Shown: positions 23,002 through 33,986 of the stretch, in pieces | Numbering within the stretch: position 1 is the stretch's first letter | Layout of the letters: each line of letters opens with the position of its first letter | Assembly (NCBI GenBank): GCA_023213395.1 | Contig: CM041465.1 | Coordinates: forward strand, 182,473,741-182,537,740 | Source of the DNA: Cycas panzhihuaensis | Lineage: Eukaryota; Cycadophyta | Reading direction: 5' to 3' | Length of the DNA stretch: 64,000 nt | Position numbers and translations under genes: made by a program | The notes under the pieces: generated by a model | What the model was told of the DNA's origin: nothing | Seen by the model: only the letters and a program-made list of their open reading frames with translations | The model's database searches: none

Positions 23002-23880
23002 TGTTGACTCAGATTTCCCACTGCACTTATGGGAAAGGTGCACTTGTCAAGGTTACATAGGCTATAGTCTAGTTAGGATACAGTCAACATGGTTATCCAC
23101 ATACATTCCACAGATTATTTAATGTTTCCACATAATTATATCACAACAGTACACAGTAGCACAGAAATTAGCACATATTCAGCATTCCATCCTCATAAAC
23201 ACAGAGAATACACAGTTTTCCACGTAACTCTTCTTTCCATTAGGCAATAAGTTTAATTACACAGAGGGCTGGAATGCATTCCTGTGCATTCCAGCAAAGA
23301 TACACTTCATTACATGCGTGCGGATGGTACTCATCAATATACACCGCCCAATTGGGCATCATACGTCTTGGCATCTCGCACCATTGCGTGCCACAGATAT
23401 TCGGCTCTCACCCTCGAGAGTATACAATAGGATTGAATCACTCGGCTCTCACCCTAACCGAATGGTCCTTGCGTGCTTCCTTAAATGTGCCTCTTCGTAC
23501 CTTTTGGCTGAAGGGTTATGACTGTCTGTCATAACCGTACCCCTTCAGTCAAGCATACCTTTTCATTAGTCATTGGTTACACCTTAACCAATGCCTTAAT
23601 CCTGTCCATACGCCCGTATGTACGTCTGCGCCTCCCGAGGCTTCCCTTTGGTCCCGTCTTGTCATGCGTCTGACTTAGTCTATTTACATTACATTGCTGG
23701 TATGTATACGTATTTGCGTACTTGTTCCGTGCGCACTGTCCTCACGCACTCCAAAATCTTTGGGTTTCCACTGTTTCGCCTCGTGCGTACCTCCGTACGG
23801 TCCGTACCTGCATTCCTTTTGTCAATACATGCCTGTATTCTGTCTTCCTCAAGGTCTATGAGTCACAATATGTCCCAACA
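23002..23880 (-). repeat. Right (5') LTR of element C
   Basis: TGTTGACTCAGATTTCC...GTCCCAACA, 879 bp, with numerous GTAC and CGTAC motifs towards the promoter side (23329-23810). A short inverted repeat (GGTTATGA / TCATAACC) lies near 23513. CCTAG follows. Confidence 0.92.
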
Positions 23881-23885
23881 CCTAG

Positions 23886-24922
23886 TCCTGATGTCTTAGT
23901 CCCTTAGTGCCCCAGTCCTAGTCAGAGTGGCCTAATCTTAACTCCTTTGTCTCTTCCTTGGGCCTCAAAACTCAATAGTTGGATAGGTGTCCTTTGCCTT
24001 TTCTTCAAGAGAAATAATGAGAGAGGAGGTAGACTAGTCCTAATCCACTAGTAGACCGAAACTTATTAGTTTATCTAAGTAGATGGGAACATGGGAGCGA
24101 GAGTGGGAATGAGAATGGGAATGGATATGAATATGTTAATTCTAAAATTCCTAGGTTATGGTGATATGATAAAATTAAGGTTTTCCAAAAATATATAGAA
24201 AATATATGCATATAAAAATAAGTATGTGACATATACCAAATCTAAAATCAAGATAACAAACAAATTTGATGCTATTTTTTAAACTTGCTAATGTCATTTT
24301 TTTGTTTCTCCTTTTTGTTTAATTATTAAAGACCACATTTTGATTTCCCTTCCTTGTTACGAGGCTGTATCCTATCGGAATATTTAGAGATATGCTAAAA
24401 TATTCTAGATACAATTGAAGATAATCCAAGACATGGCTAGAAGATGGTCTTTGGTATAGCCTAGATACAGAGTATGGCTAGGATATGTGTCCATGGCATA
24501 TCCAAGTATCTGGGGTGTATTGAATATGGGTATGACACCCTCTAGAGGAGTATCTGGCTACGTAGCATGTTATATATATATTTATAGATACTTCCATCCT
24601 TTATCACTTTTCATTTTCATATACCCCTTTTGTTAGCATGTAGTCAAGTTGGAATCTATTAATAATCGATAGATGTGACTAAAGAATGTATTTGCATATA
24701 TGTGTAAATATACATACGTATGCATATACATGTAAATATGTGTGTACGTACACAAATTTACATGTATATATAAATGCATTTCTTCCATTTTATTTGATCA
24801 TGACCACTTTGTGGAAGAACATTAGTAAATAGGTTCTAACCATTGAGTAATCAATTTTTTGTCCTTCATGTGAAACTTATTGGTATACAATGGTATAAAT
24901 TATCTTTGATTAATCTTTTTTG

Positions 24923-24954
<32 letters not shown>

Positions 24955-25327
24955 GTATAATATTTAGAAAATATTCAAGAAATGCGTGGCTATGGCATGT
25001 GCTTGCATGATTTCATCCCTTCAATGTCTAATTTCATGCTTAATGCATCCTAACTTATGAAGTTCAAACATACATGCTTTGATACTTCATAATTTGATGA
25101 TTCATACCATAGCCATGTCATAAGATTGAACTAGAAACTTGCACAATTTACACTTTACAATTTCAAATGCGAACAATTTGAAAGAAATCAGAGTGCTACG
25201 TAAAGCCTAAAGGCTAAACTTAAGCTTGCAACTTAGAACTCAACTTTCATTTTTGTCATCTAACCATTGTCGAGGGTAAGTTCTTTTTTCAAATGTCTTG
25301 ATTATTTGAGCCAATGTGATAAAACAC
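23886..25327. other. Non-coding gap with microsatellites
   Basis: CTAG-rich short repeats continue the target of element C for about 100 bp. The rest is AT-rich with an alternating purine-pyrimidine stretch (24700-24775) and a (CT)n(AT)n tract. No ORF is supportable. Confidence 0.5.
24922..24954 (+). repeat. Microsatellite (CT)n(AT)n
   Basis: About eleven CT units pass directly into AT units. Confidence 0.95.
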
Positions 25328-25502
25328 CATTGACACCACAAGAGGAGCCTTTAATTTCTGAGACATCCCCTTCCACAACCTTGAAGAGAAGTTCTTCCAC
25401 AGATTCCTATGGAGGAAACATCCTCAAATACTGAAAAGTTAGCAGAAAACACCTTCCAGTGGCAGTGACGTATTAGAAAATGAAGATGGAGCTCTGATAC
25501 CA
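25328..25502 (-). other. Truncated element interior with primer-binding site, left of LTR 1 of array E
   Basis: GCTCTGATACCA at 25491-25502 directly adjoins LTR 1, so an element interior once extended leftwards. The about 160 bp left of it do not match the two interiors of array E beyond the primer site, and no left-hand LTR is seen. The left limit is uncertain. Confidence 0.55.
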
Positions 25503-25827
25503 TGTTAAAAAGGAAATCTACTATGAAAACAAAATATGAATATAGTGAGTGAATGATAAAGCAATAAGGCACAAGAGAGATTAAGCATGTATAAATTAAC
25601 AAAATAAAATGGAAGAATGGCCAAGCCTCAAATTAGAAAGAAGAATGATGTATATATTTATAGTACAACTCACCACTTGTGTGAGAACTCTCATTGGTCA
25701 ACTTGTTGTGGGCTGGCACACATTTCCATGTGGCACACAACTTAAGAAAATCTCAAATATAAAATACAAATAAATCTAAAGAGAATGTGAATGGGGATAA
25801 TTATGTAATTGGGTATTACACCCAACA
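25503..25827 (-). repeat. LTR 1 of array E
   Basis: TGTTAAAAAGGAAATC...ATTACACCCAACA. Followed by TTTCCCCCTTG, the polypurine tract read on the minus strand. Confidence 0.9.
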
Positions 25828-26940
25828 TTTCCCCCTTGTAATAGACAATTACATAAAGCGAAATGTCACATCAAATGATAAGTGTTGAGTCTTCAAATGA
25901 ATACTTGATCATAAACTACTATAATAACATAATCTGCTACTGATTTCCATACGAAGAGAATTCCATCCAACGGACTTGATGGGTAACTGGCCATTGTGAT
26001 CGTTGGTTACTAGGATGTTCCTTTGTGTACATGGTACAATCAGTGCCAAGTCAGCTTTACCCTAAGAACATGCCGTTCTACGTGGCCAAACAAGTAAGCT
26101 GATGAAGAAATATGCAAGAGTAATTGAGAAGGGGTCCCACCTCTTGCTTATATGGGACAATATAAGCAATTTTTTTGGCTTCAATGGCTGGAAAACAATT
26201 GGCTCTAAGGCCTTACAAGGGCACCATGGCCTCAAATTGTCTCTATGGGCTAAAATCATGTCTCTATGGGCTACATTATGCCGCTATAGGCTTACAATGG
26301 CCTCTATGGACTAAAATATCCAGCAAGAAATGTCATGACCATGACTAAAAGATAGATGTGACTCAAATACAATACAAACAACCCTCTCAAATGACAAATT
26401 TCAATGATTTTTTCACAAATATGGGTTTTCTAGAGCCTAAAATGAGCCTATATAACAAATGGTACATGTTACCCCCCTCATTTGGGGTACATTATGTCAA
26501 TAGAATATGCAACAAATGACATGGAACTTTAAAAAGTACATGTATGTGCCTGAAAATGCTAAAAAGATGAAGAAAAATGAAGTTTTGAAAAAAACTTTTG
26601 AATTTAAGCTAAAATATCTGCATCAAATCAACTCCAAATGTTGTCAAGTGACTTGCCAAAATGAAGATCTCTTAGTTATAAATCCAATGCAACTAACAGG
26701 ATTGAAAACGAAGTCTCCTACCTCAAGTTATTGTCAAAACAGTGACAAGGACTCTATGAAAATTGAAAATCAAGGGCTTAGCCCCTTTCACCAGTTGGAT
26801 GATGGTCATATGGTGCTCAATGTGACCGAGGGTTGAAGACTAAAGGGGTTATGGACTTCAAATAAAAATAAACTAAAAATAAACATTTTTGCAATTGCAA
26901 AAATGATTAATCTTTTTGCATACATGGAGCTTTGATACCA
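25828..26940 (-). other. Interior 1 of array E
   Basis: About 1.1 kb without coding motifs. An antisense ORF (26507-26836) is open but shows no codon-position bias against its copy. The primer site GCTTTGATACCA ends it at 26929-26940. Confidence 0.8.
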
Positions 26941-27264
26941 TGTTAGAAAAGAAATCTACTATGAAAATAAAAGATGAATATGGTGAGTTAATGATAAAGC
27001 AGTAAGGCACAAGAGAGATTAAGCATCTACAAGTTAACAAAATAAAATGGAAGAATGGCCAAACCTCAAATTAGAAAGAAGGATGATGTACATACTTATA
27101 GTACAACTCGCCACTTGTGTGAGAACCCTCATTGGTCAACTTGTTGTGGGATGACATACATTTTATGTGGCACAGAACTTAAGAAGATTTCAAATATAAA
27201 ATACAAATAAATCTAAAGAGAGTGTGAATGGGGATAATTATGTAATTAGGTATTATAACCAACA
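26941..27264 (-). repeat. LTR 2 of array E
   Basis: TGTTAGAAAAGAAATC...ATTATAACCAACA, homologous to LTRs 1 and 3 along its length. Confidence 0.9.
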
Positions 27265-28375
27265 TTTCTCCCTTGTAATAGACAATTACATAAAGTGAAA
27301 TGTCACATCAAATGATAAGTGTTGAGTTTTCAAATGAGTGCTGGATCATAAGCTATTGCAATAACATAATCTCCTACTGATATCCATATGAAGAGAACTC
27401 CATCCACCAGACTAGATGGGTAACCAACTATTGTGATCGCTGATTAGCTAGGATGTTCCTTTGTGTACATGGTATAATCAGTGCCAAGTCAACTTTATCT
27501 TGGGAACACGTTGTTCTATGTGGCCAAATAAGTAAGCTAATAAAGAAATATGCAAGAGTAACTGAAGGGGGTCCCACCTTTTGCTTATATGGGACAATAT
27601 AAGGAGTTTTTTCGGTTTCAATGGCCAGAAAACAAATGGCTCTAAGGCCTTACAAGGGCACCATGGCCTCAAATTGCCTCTATGGGCTACATTATGCCAC
27701 TATGGGCTTACAACATACCATTGTGGGCTTACAATAGCTTCTATGGGCTGAAATATCCAGCAATAAATGTCACAACCATGACTAAAAGATAAATGTGACT
27801 CAAATGCAATGTAAACAACTCTCTCAAATGACAAATTTCAATGATTTTTTAACAAATATGGATTCTCTAGAGCCTAAAATGAGCCTATATAACAAATGGT
27901 ACATGTTACCCCCCCAATTTGGGGTACATTATGTCAATAGAATGTATAACAAATGACATGGAACCTTGACAAGTACATGTATGTGCCTGAAAATGTTGAA
28001 AAGATGATGAAAAATAAAGTTTTGAAAAAAGTTTTTGAATTTAAGCTAAAATATTTGCATCAAATCTGCTCCAAATGTTGTCAAGTGACTTGCCAAAATG
28101 AAGATCTCTCAGTTATGAATCCAATGCAATTGACGGGATTGAAAACAAAGTCTCCTAGTTCAAGTTATTGTCAAAACAGTGACAGGGACTATGAAAATTG
28201 AAAATCAAAGGCTTAGCCCCTTTCGCCAATTGGATAACAGTCATATGGTGCTCAATGCGACCAGGGGTTGAAGACTGAAGGGGCTACAGACTTGAAATAA
28301 AAATAAACTAAAAATAAACATTTTCGTAATTATAAAAATGATTAATCCTTTTGCATACATAGAGCTTTGATACCA
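27265..28375 (-). other. Interior 2 of array E
   Basis: Homologous to interior 1 from end to end. It contains an internal C-run next to GGGGTACATTATG, resembling a second polypurine-tract-like site. Primer site at 28364-28375. Confidence 0.8.
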
Positions 28376-28700
28376 TTTTAGGAAAGAAATCTGCTATGAA
28401 AACAAAAGATGAACATGGTGAGTGAATGATAAAGTAACAAGGTACAAGAGAGATTAATTATGTACAAGTTAATGGAATAAAATGGAAGAATGGCCAAACT
28501 TCAAATTAGAAAGAAGGATGATGTACATATTTATAGTACAGCACACCACTTGTGTGAGAACTCTTATTGGTCAACTTGTTGTGGGCTGGCACACATTTTT
28601 ATGTGGCACACAACTTAAAAAGACCTCAAATATAAAATACAAATAAATCTAAGGAGAGTGTGAATGGAGATAATTATGTAATTGGGTATTACACCCAACA
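28376..28700 (-). repeat. LTR 3 of array E
   Basis: The first bases read TTTTAGGAAAG where its partners have TGTTAG(A)AAAG; it ends ATTACACCCAACA. Unique sequence follows. Confidence 0.9.
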
Positions 28701-30012
28701 ACATGGCCTCATCAAAAAAGGAAAGCCAGCAGAAAAGAGTGCCGATTTTTTTTTCAAGGCACATTTTGTTTTGCAAATGAGTTAGGGGATTCTACCCAAA
28801 CTTGTGAGGTATCACAGAGAGTCTTCAACAATTCTTGGGTGTTTTGGGAACTCTTTGCGCAAAATGCGCCCATATCAGTCACAATTCTTTGGTACCAAAT
28901 TTTCAGAGTTAGTAGTTTAATGAGTCTGGGATTTCCAGATTGCGAATTATCAAGCTCACATACTGGTTCTCGTTAGGCAATAAGTAAGGATACTGGTGGT
29001 GAATGGGGGAAAGCATGTGGATGGGGCTGTGCCATATGAATCTTGCTTAAATCTGACATCTTCAAAGTTCAAATTTAAATATAGAGGTCAGGATTCCCCC
29101 TATTTTTGGGTTCACATACAATCCTTTTATGTTCTTTCAGGTCAAAAAACTAGTAGAAGGGGGCTCTCCTCATCATGTGGAGATGCTGTTTTCCTCATAT
29201 GAGCTTACCAACTAAGGTATGGTGGAGGGGTAAAAGTGAGATGGCCTATCTTTGTGCAGCTTAGATGCGACTTCTTCATTATCCTGAATTTGTGCACACT
29301 AATATTATGTATCTGATTGTAATCTATCGTGTAGTGTTCTGTAATTGTTATTGTTCAAGTGTAGACTACTACTAAAGTAGAAAAGACATTATAATGCTGT
29401 GCTAATCCTTAAATGTGTTTTTGTGGCTCTGAATATGTCTAGGGGATTATTATCCTATTGGCTAGCACAGTACTAAAAGAGCTGGGAATCTGCAGTCTTT
29501 TTATGAACAGTTGTCAGTCAAACACATAGTTTGTCAGCAAAACTGCATAAGAATGCAGTCACATGGGATCAGGAAATCCTTTGGCTAAATATCTGAAACT
29601 CATTGGAAAATTTGCAATCATTCTTTACACAGGAACACTCATAAACAGGAATTGTGTTGCAAATTATATTAAAAGAAATAAGATGGGTCTCATACTAATT
29701 ATATTGAACTTAGTATTGCATAATGTGGTTAACTGTAATAAGTTTTATTGGGACTTCAAACCTTAATGAGTTGTAATATTTCTCAGATTCAAGATAGATC
29801 GTTTTGGCACAATATATAACAAACAGTTGATCATCTCTAATCCTGGTGACATAATTGGCTTAACCAATTTCTGCCACCGTAACAGTTGTGTATACTAAAG
29901 ATTTATCAGATTTTGTCCAAGGTTTCAAATCTTTCTCCTCCAAGCTATTGAATTCATGCGCAGCATCATGACATAAACTTGGGAATTAATATGTTCAATT
30001 TGATGCTGGCAG
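28701..30012. other. Non-repeat-like region upstream of the exon-like ORF
   Basis: No LTR, primer site or retrotransposon protein motif is seen. The base composition is more balanced than in the elements. A pyrimidine tract (TCTTTCTCCTCC) near 29930 and CAG or GCAG near 29961 and 30012 could be splice acceptors for the ORF that follows. Confidence 0.4.
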
Positions 30013-30290
30013 ATTCAAGATTTCTTTTTGAAGGGCAATTGACAGTTGGGCCAGAGCCCCCGCTGCCCGCGTGGCTTGCTGCCCAAAATTTGTTAACAGC
30101 CCTTGCTGTGAGCAGTGGAGAAAACAGTACAACAGCAGAGTCTTCTGAAACTCAAAGAGGAAATAATAATGCCACTGAGAGCACTGCAGGAGGGTCCACA
30201 TTTAACATTTTAGAACAAGTGATAAGCAATCTACAAGAGAACAATAATCTAGGAGATGATCTTGCTGATGTTATTGAAGCTGCATTGCAG
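30013..30290 (+). CDS. Putative host-gene internal exon (unidentified)
   Basis: An open frame of about 93 codons is bounded by an acceptor-like CTGGCAG (30006-30012) and a good donor CAG|GTATGA (30288-30296). It encodes DSRFLFEGQLTVGPEPPLPA, WLAAQNLLTALAVSSGEN, a Ser/Thr/Asn-rich low-complexity stretch and ILEQVISNLQENNNLGDD, ending ADVIEAALQ. Two amphipathic helical segments flank a disordered middle. GC content is visibly higher than the surroundings and there is no transposon motif. I do not recognise the protein. It may be an exon of a gene with very long introns, a pseudogene, or a captured exon. No neighbouring exon was found within the window. Confidence 0.4.
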
Positions 30291-31684
30291 GTATGATTTG
30301 GTTTCTTTGATTTTTCACATCCTGTATTCCCTTGTTGATTACAATGGATTACAAAAGTGAGGAATGAAATATGCTTGCTTTATGTATCTTGAGATGCCTT
30401 ATGTCACCTTCTGCTTTTTCAGTCAAGAATACTGTAATACTCTTTTTGTTGGTTCATGGGAAAGAAAAGAAGGAATGTTGGAAATAGATTTTTCTGGGTC
30501 TGTTGTGTCATTCGTGTCAAATGAAATGTTCAGTAAGAAGTCGCTGTATTTAGGAATCTATGCATGTACATGGCCTGAGGTTTTCCATATTAGCCTTTAT
30601 ATATATACTTTTTAAACTTTGGGGCCCGTGTTTCATTTCTTCTGCAAGAGTGCTTCAAGGCTATGGATGATGGATCTGACACACTGTTACTCTTTTTACG
30701 AATTTCAATAGGTTCTGAGATTTTACTTCGTGACATAAATTTTCATCTTTATTTTTTATTGTTTTCTGGTTATGGAGATGTGTCCCTCTTTATATTGGTC
30801 ACTACTTGTAAACTACATTCATTTATCCTTATTTCCTCTTGATACATCTGTGGTTCATATCATCAACCTTGAAGCAGAGTTGTCTCTAAACTTGTTTGAG
30901 TCTACTGTTTTAGTATGTTTTTTTATTTTTTTCTGGTTATGGAGCTGTGTCCCTCTTTATATTGGTCACTACTTGTAAACTACATTCATTTATCCTTATT
31001 TCATCTTGATACATCTTTGATTCATATCATCAACCTTTGAAGCAGAGTTGTCTCCACACTGGTTTGAGTCTACTGTTTCAGAATGTTTCACTGAAATTGA
31101 AATTTTGCATTTGGCAAAAGCTCTATTAGATTACACTCAATATTGGAAAAAGCAATTAACCTAAATAAGGAATTAGTTAGCTAATTAGTATATTTGTGTC
31201 CCAATTCTATTTAATTTGAGAAATTATATTTTTGTATGGCTATTTGGAATCCATATCTGGTGTAGTATTGACATTTCAGTTTTTTCACTCAAACCAAAAC
31301 TTGGCACTTAGCTGCACTTAGACAACTAGGCTTTTTTAGTATATTAAATTGTTAACTTAGGGTACTTAGAACTCCATCCGTCTCCTAACTAGCTTGTTTG
31401 GGCTGCAATGCCTCATTCATAATGGGTTTTCCAATGGCTCACATTGTCAAGTGTTTGTTCACAACAAAGAAACGCATGAGTTTTTCGTGCCACTTTTGAT
31501 TAAATATGTGCAATGAAAAATAATTGATTAAGGGCATTGACATGTAATGCACTCAGTTTTGGAGATTGAGCCTTCTTGATGTGGATTATGCTTATTCTAT
31601 TAGGTATGATGTATTCTTTAGGTGGAGTCTAGCAAGATGCATAGGCAATTGCATCTCAGACTAACATTTTGTATTAAATGCTTT
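30291..31684. other. Intron-like or intergenic DNA with a 167-bp tandem duplication
   Basis: T-rich sequence without ORFs, as in a plant intron. The only structure is the duplication at 30766-31093. Confidence 0.45.
30766..31093 (+). repeat. Tandem duplication, about 167-bp units
   Basis: Units start at 30766 and 30933 with CTGGTTATGGAG and run through CACTACTTGTAAACTACATT and GAGTCTACTGTTT. They differ at only about a dozen positions by eye. Confidence 0.9.
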
Positions 31685-32340
31685 TGTAGCATTTCCTTCC
31701 TCAGCCTGGCCGGTTTCTTAAGGAGCTGTTGGCCAACTTCAAGACATAGGAATAAGAGAAGATTGTGGCTGACTTTTATATTACATTCTGGCTGACTTCT
31801 TAATGCATTCTGGCCGACTTCATTAGTACATTCTGACTGACTTGAAATAATATTTTGGCCGACTTATATATAAATTTCTGGCTGAGCTTCTTAATCCCTT
31901 TTTGAGCCGCCTATTTAAAGGGGCTTTCGGCTCCTTCTTAGGGCATCATTGTGACTTTTGGACTGCTGTAATTTCGGTCTTTAGGGCTGCTATTAGGAGG
32001 GGACCTCGCCTTGAAGGGGGAGTGTGGACTTTAGCGTAATATTTGTATGTTTTGTATATTGCATTTTCACTTATTTATTTGATATTTTTAAGTCTCTCTT
32101 ATCTGTTTTGCATGCCAGAAATACATGATATTTCATATAAGTGTATGCATTCTTTAGTACTTTGGTAATGTTTTTGTGTTTGTTAGCTATTTTTTTGCAT
32201 AATCGCTCATGGGTTTGCCACAACTTTTGTCATGGATTGGTGAGGAATGTTGTAGAGGGTTTTGTTTAAGGTAAGGGAATTGTAAGGTCAGTTCACTATG
32301 TGCCTGTTAATCCTGAACAGTCAAAAGATTGGTACAATAA
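31685..32340 (+). repeat. Isolated chromovirus LTR (F) with a periodic CCGACTT array
   Basis: Starts TGTAGCATTTCC like the LTRs of A and L, and shares TATTTAAAGG (about 31911) and the block after it (GGCTTTCGG, GGACTGCTGTAA, GGACCTCGCCTTGAAG). No chromodomain or polypurine tract precedes it, so it is a solo LTR or a truncated end. The upstream half has GCCGAC-like cores every 22-23 bp (31768 to 31881). The right edge is uncertain. Confidence 0.75.
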
Positions 32341-33653
32341 GAGATTCAATGAAGGGCTTGTTTGCAAATCATTTGGAATCATTTTCATTTTGGCTTAGGC
32401 TTTTTACAAAGCCAAATAAGGGATAAGTAGGCCTTAAATATTAAGACTAAAAGGGATAGTGAAAACATGTGGTACAAGTATAGCCTTACCATTGTCAACA
32501 ATATGGTATAGTACAATTGTATGGTAGTTTGGAGTAGGATGGAGTTTTGGTTTATGAGGGTTCTGGCCTCATAACCACTCAACCCACTATTTTTCATTGA
32601 AATTTCAGCCAATTTGATGACAATAAGGCCATTATGAGCACTCTGCAACTTGCAACTCCATATTCGTACAGAGCTGGAGGTTGTAGACCATATAGGTATA
32701 GGTGGGGGCCATTGTACCCTTCACAAATTTTAGAAAATTGAGTTCTGTAGACATACTAGAACAAAAAAATTGTAATATTTGAATGTGTTCGTGGATGAAA
32801 TTATTACCATTAAGTGTTGAGAAATTTCTCTCTAAAATATATTGCATTTAATGATAGATATTAGACGAGCACAATGCATATAGGAATCCCTTACTATGCA
32901 TTATGAAACCCAGTGACTTCTATTTCGAGATCTACTCATGAACTTACTTTCCTAAAGGAAACTTAGTGAGACAAACTTTAATTAAACTTTATTATTGTGT
33001 TTACAGAACCAGAAGGATGAGGTTCATGGCAAATAGGTCATAAATATTTATTGTAATTCTAAATTAATTATAGTGAAAGGGTGTGATTAGAATTGAAGGG
33101 CTCTTTAAAAGGATGGAAGGGTATGTGGGGGTAGTAGCATATATGCCTAGGACTTCATTTGTATCAAACATTCATTAAAATATAATATATTTTGTATCTT
33201 TAGATCTTCAACCTCTTGTGGTTTTCTTAATCAGGACCCTTCCATGTACAAGGCTTAATTGGAGAGGACCCTTCTCAAACAAGTTGCACCTATATCGTGT
33301 GTATTTCATGGTAGTTGAGTTTGTGACTCTTTTAGTTCTTAGTAAGTGATATCAAAGCCTAATCTTATGCATGTGAGAGTAGTAACTATGTATTATTTAG
33401 CTCTTTTTTTTGTTTTTGCTTCTTGACATTTTCTTATCTTTGGGTTGACCTTGTTTCCATTCCTTTGCACTTTATTCAACTAGCATCCCATTCCTTCATC
33501 CTTTATACCTTGCTTCTCCAATCATACAATTTCCTTCAATTGCCATTAATTTTTATTTACAACAGTACCCCTATTTTGCCTGTCTCATTTGCCTTTGCTT
33601 TTGTCTACCTACTTCTCATCATTTCCATTTTGCTTTCAATTGTTTATAAAGCT
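32341..33653. other. Non-coding gap before the nest
   Basis: AT-rich with no supportable ORF or LTR. Close to 33658 the minus strand is Lys/Gln-rich (KLYKQLKAKW) and may continue the ORF broken by Copia G (see 62886-63279). Confidence 0.45.
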
Positions 33654-33658
33654 TTACT

Positions 33659-33973
33659 TGTTGGCATTCAAATGAGGATCAAATTGAGAGAGATAACAAC
33701 AATCACACTTGAAAATTAGTTTCAGAAGCATATCTTGTATTCATCTTCATCTCAATAATTTTCCAACACAATTTATGTGCATATTAACACTGCAAAGAAT
33801 ATACTGTACATGCAAACTTGAAATGACACGAGTTGAATGGTTGATTAACCCCCATGACTCACCATTCAAACAGAATAATAAAAAATTATTAATGGTACAA
33901 GACATAAAGGGGGAGGCTCATAACTTAAAGTTATAAGCCTAGTTGATAGTGTAAACATTAAATACTTCTAACA
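33659..33973 (-). repeat. 3' LTR of Copia G
   Basis: TGTTGGCATTCAAATG...ACTTCTAACA. A minus-strand CATTAAGGGGGAA polypurine tract adjoins at 33974-33986. Confidence 0.88.
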
Positions 33974-33986
33974 TTCCCCCTTAATG

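Larger units (their letters stand above)
12736..23885 (-). mobile_element. Tat-like Ty3/gypsy element C, minus strand, internally deleted and split by Copia D
   Basis: LTRs are 12741-13587 plus 18764-18793 (left, 877 bp, interrupted) and 23002-23880 (right, 879 bp). The 5-bp flanks are CCTAG on both sides (12736-12740 and 23881-23885), a perfect target duplication. On the minus strand from the right come a primer site, gag with zinc knuckles, a protease-like region, a Pro/Asn-rich spacer, and then only the C-terminal module of integrase. RT, RNase H and the integrase core are absent, so the copy needed proteins from a relative. Between 18794 and 19233 lies only the pre-LTR tail with a poly-T tract near 18955. 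Confidence 0.92.
25503..28700 (-). mobile_element. Tandem array E: LTR-interior-LTR-interior-LTR, non-autonomous
   Basis: Three LTRs of 324-325 bp begin at 25503, 26941 and 28376, a period of about 1.44 kb. The two interiors (25828-26940 and 27265-28375) align with each other throughout. Each LTR has a primer-binding site on its left and a polypurine tract (minus strand CAAGGGGGAAA or close) on the right of LTRs 1 and 2, so each middle LTR serves two units. No Gag or Pol motif is visible on either strand. Unequal recombination between LTRs is the usual way such arrays form. LTR ends (GGTATTACACCCAACA) resemble those of element K. Confidence 0.88.

Noticed and set aside
24700-24775. Alternating purine-pyrimidine tract with ACGT palindromes, considered as a regulatory or Z-DNA element.
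   Set aside because: It is an imperfect, AT-rich microsatellite-like stretch with no gene nearby; I cannot support a function.
26507-28201. A conserved antisense ORF (109 and 82 codons) in both interiors of array E, with a shared KCCQVTCQNED stretch, looked like a small new gene.
   Set aside because: Differences between the two copies fall about equally on codon positions 1, 2 and 3, many change the residue, and one copy has a frameshift. That is what two neutral copies of non-coding DNA would show.
25503-28700. Regular spacing of the three LTRs suggested a satellite or CRISPR-like array.
   Set aside because: The units have LTR ends, primer sites and polypurine tracts, and a 1.4-kb period in a plant genome; it is a retrotransposon tandem.
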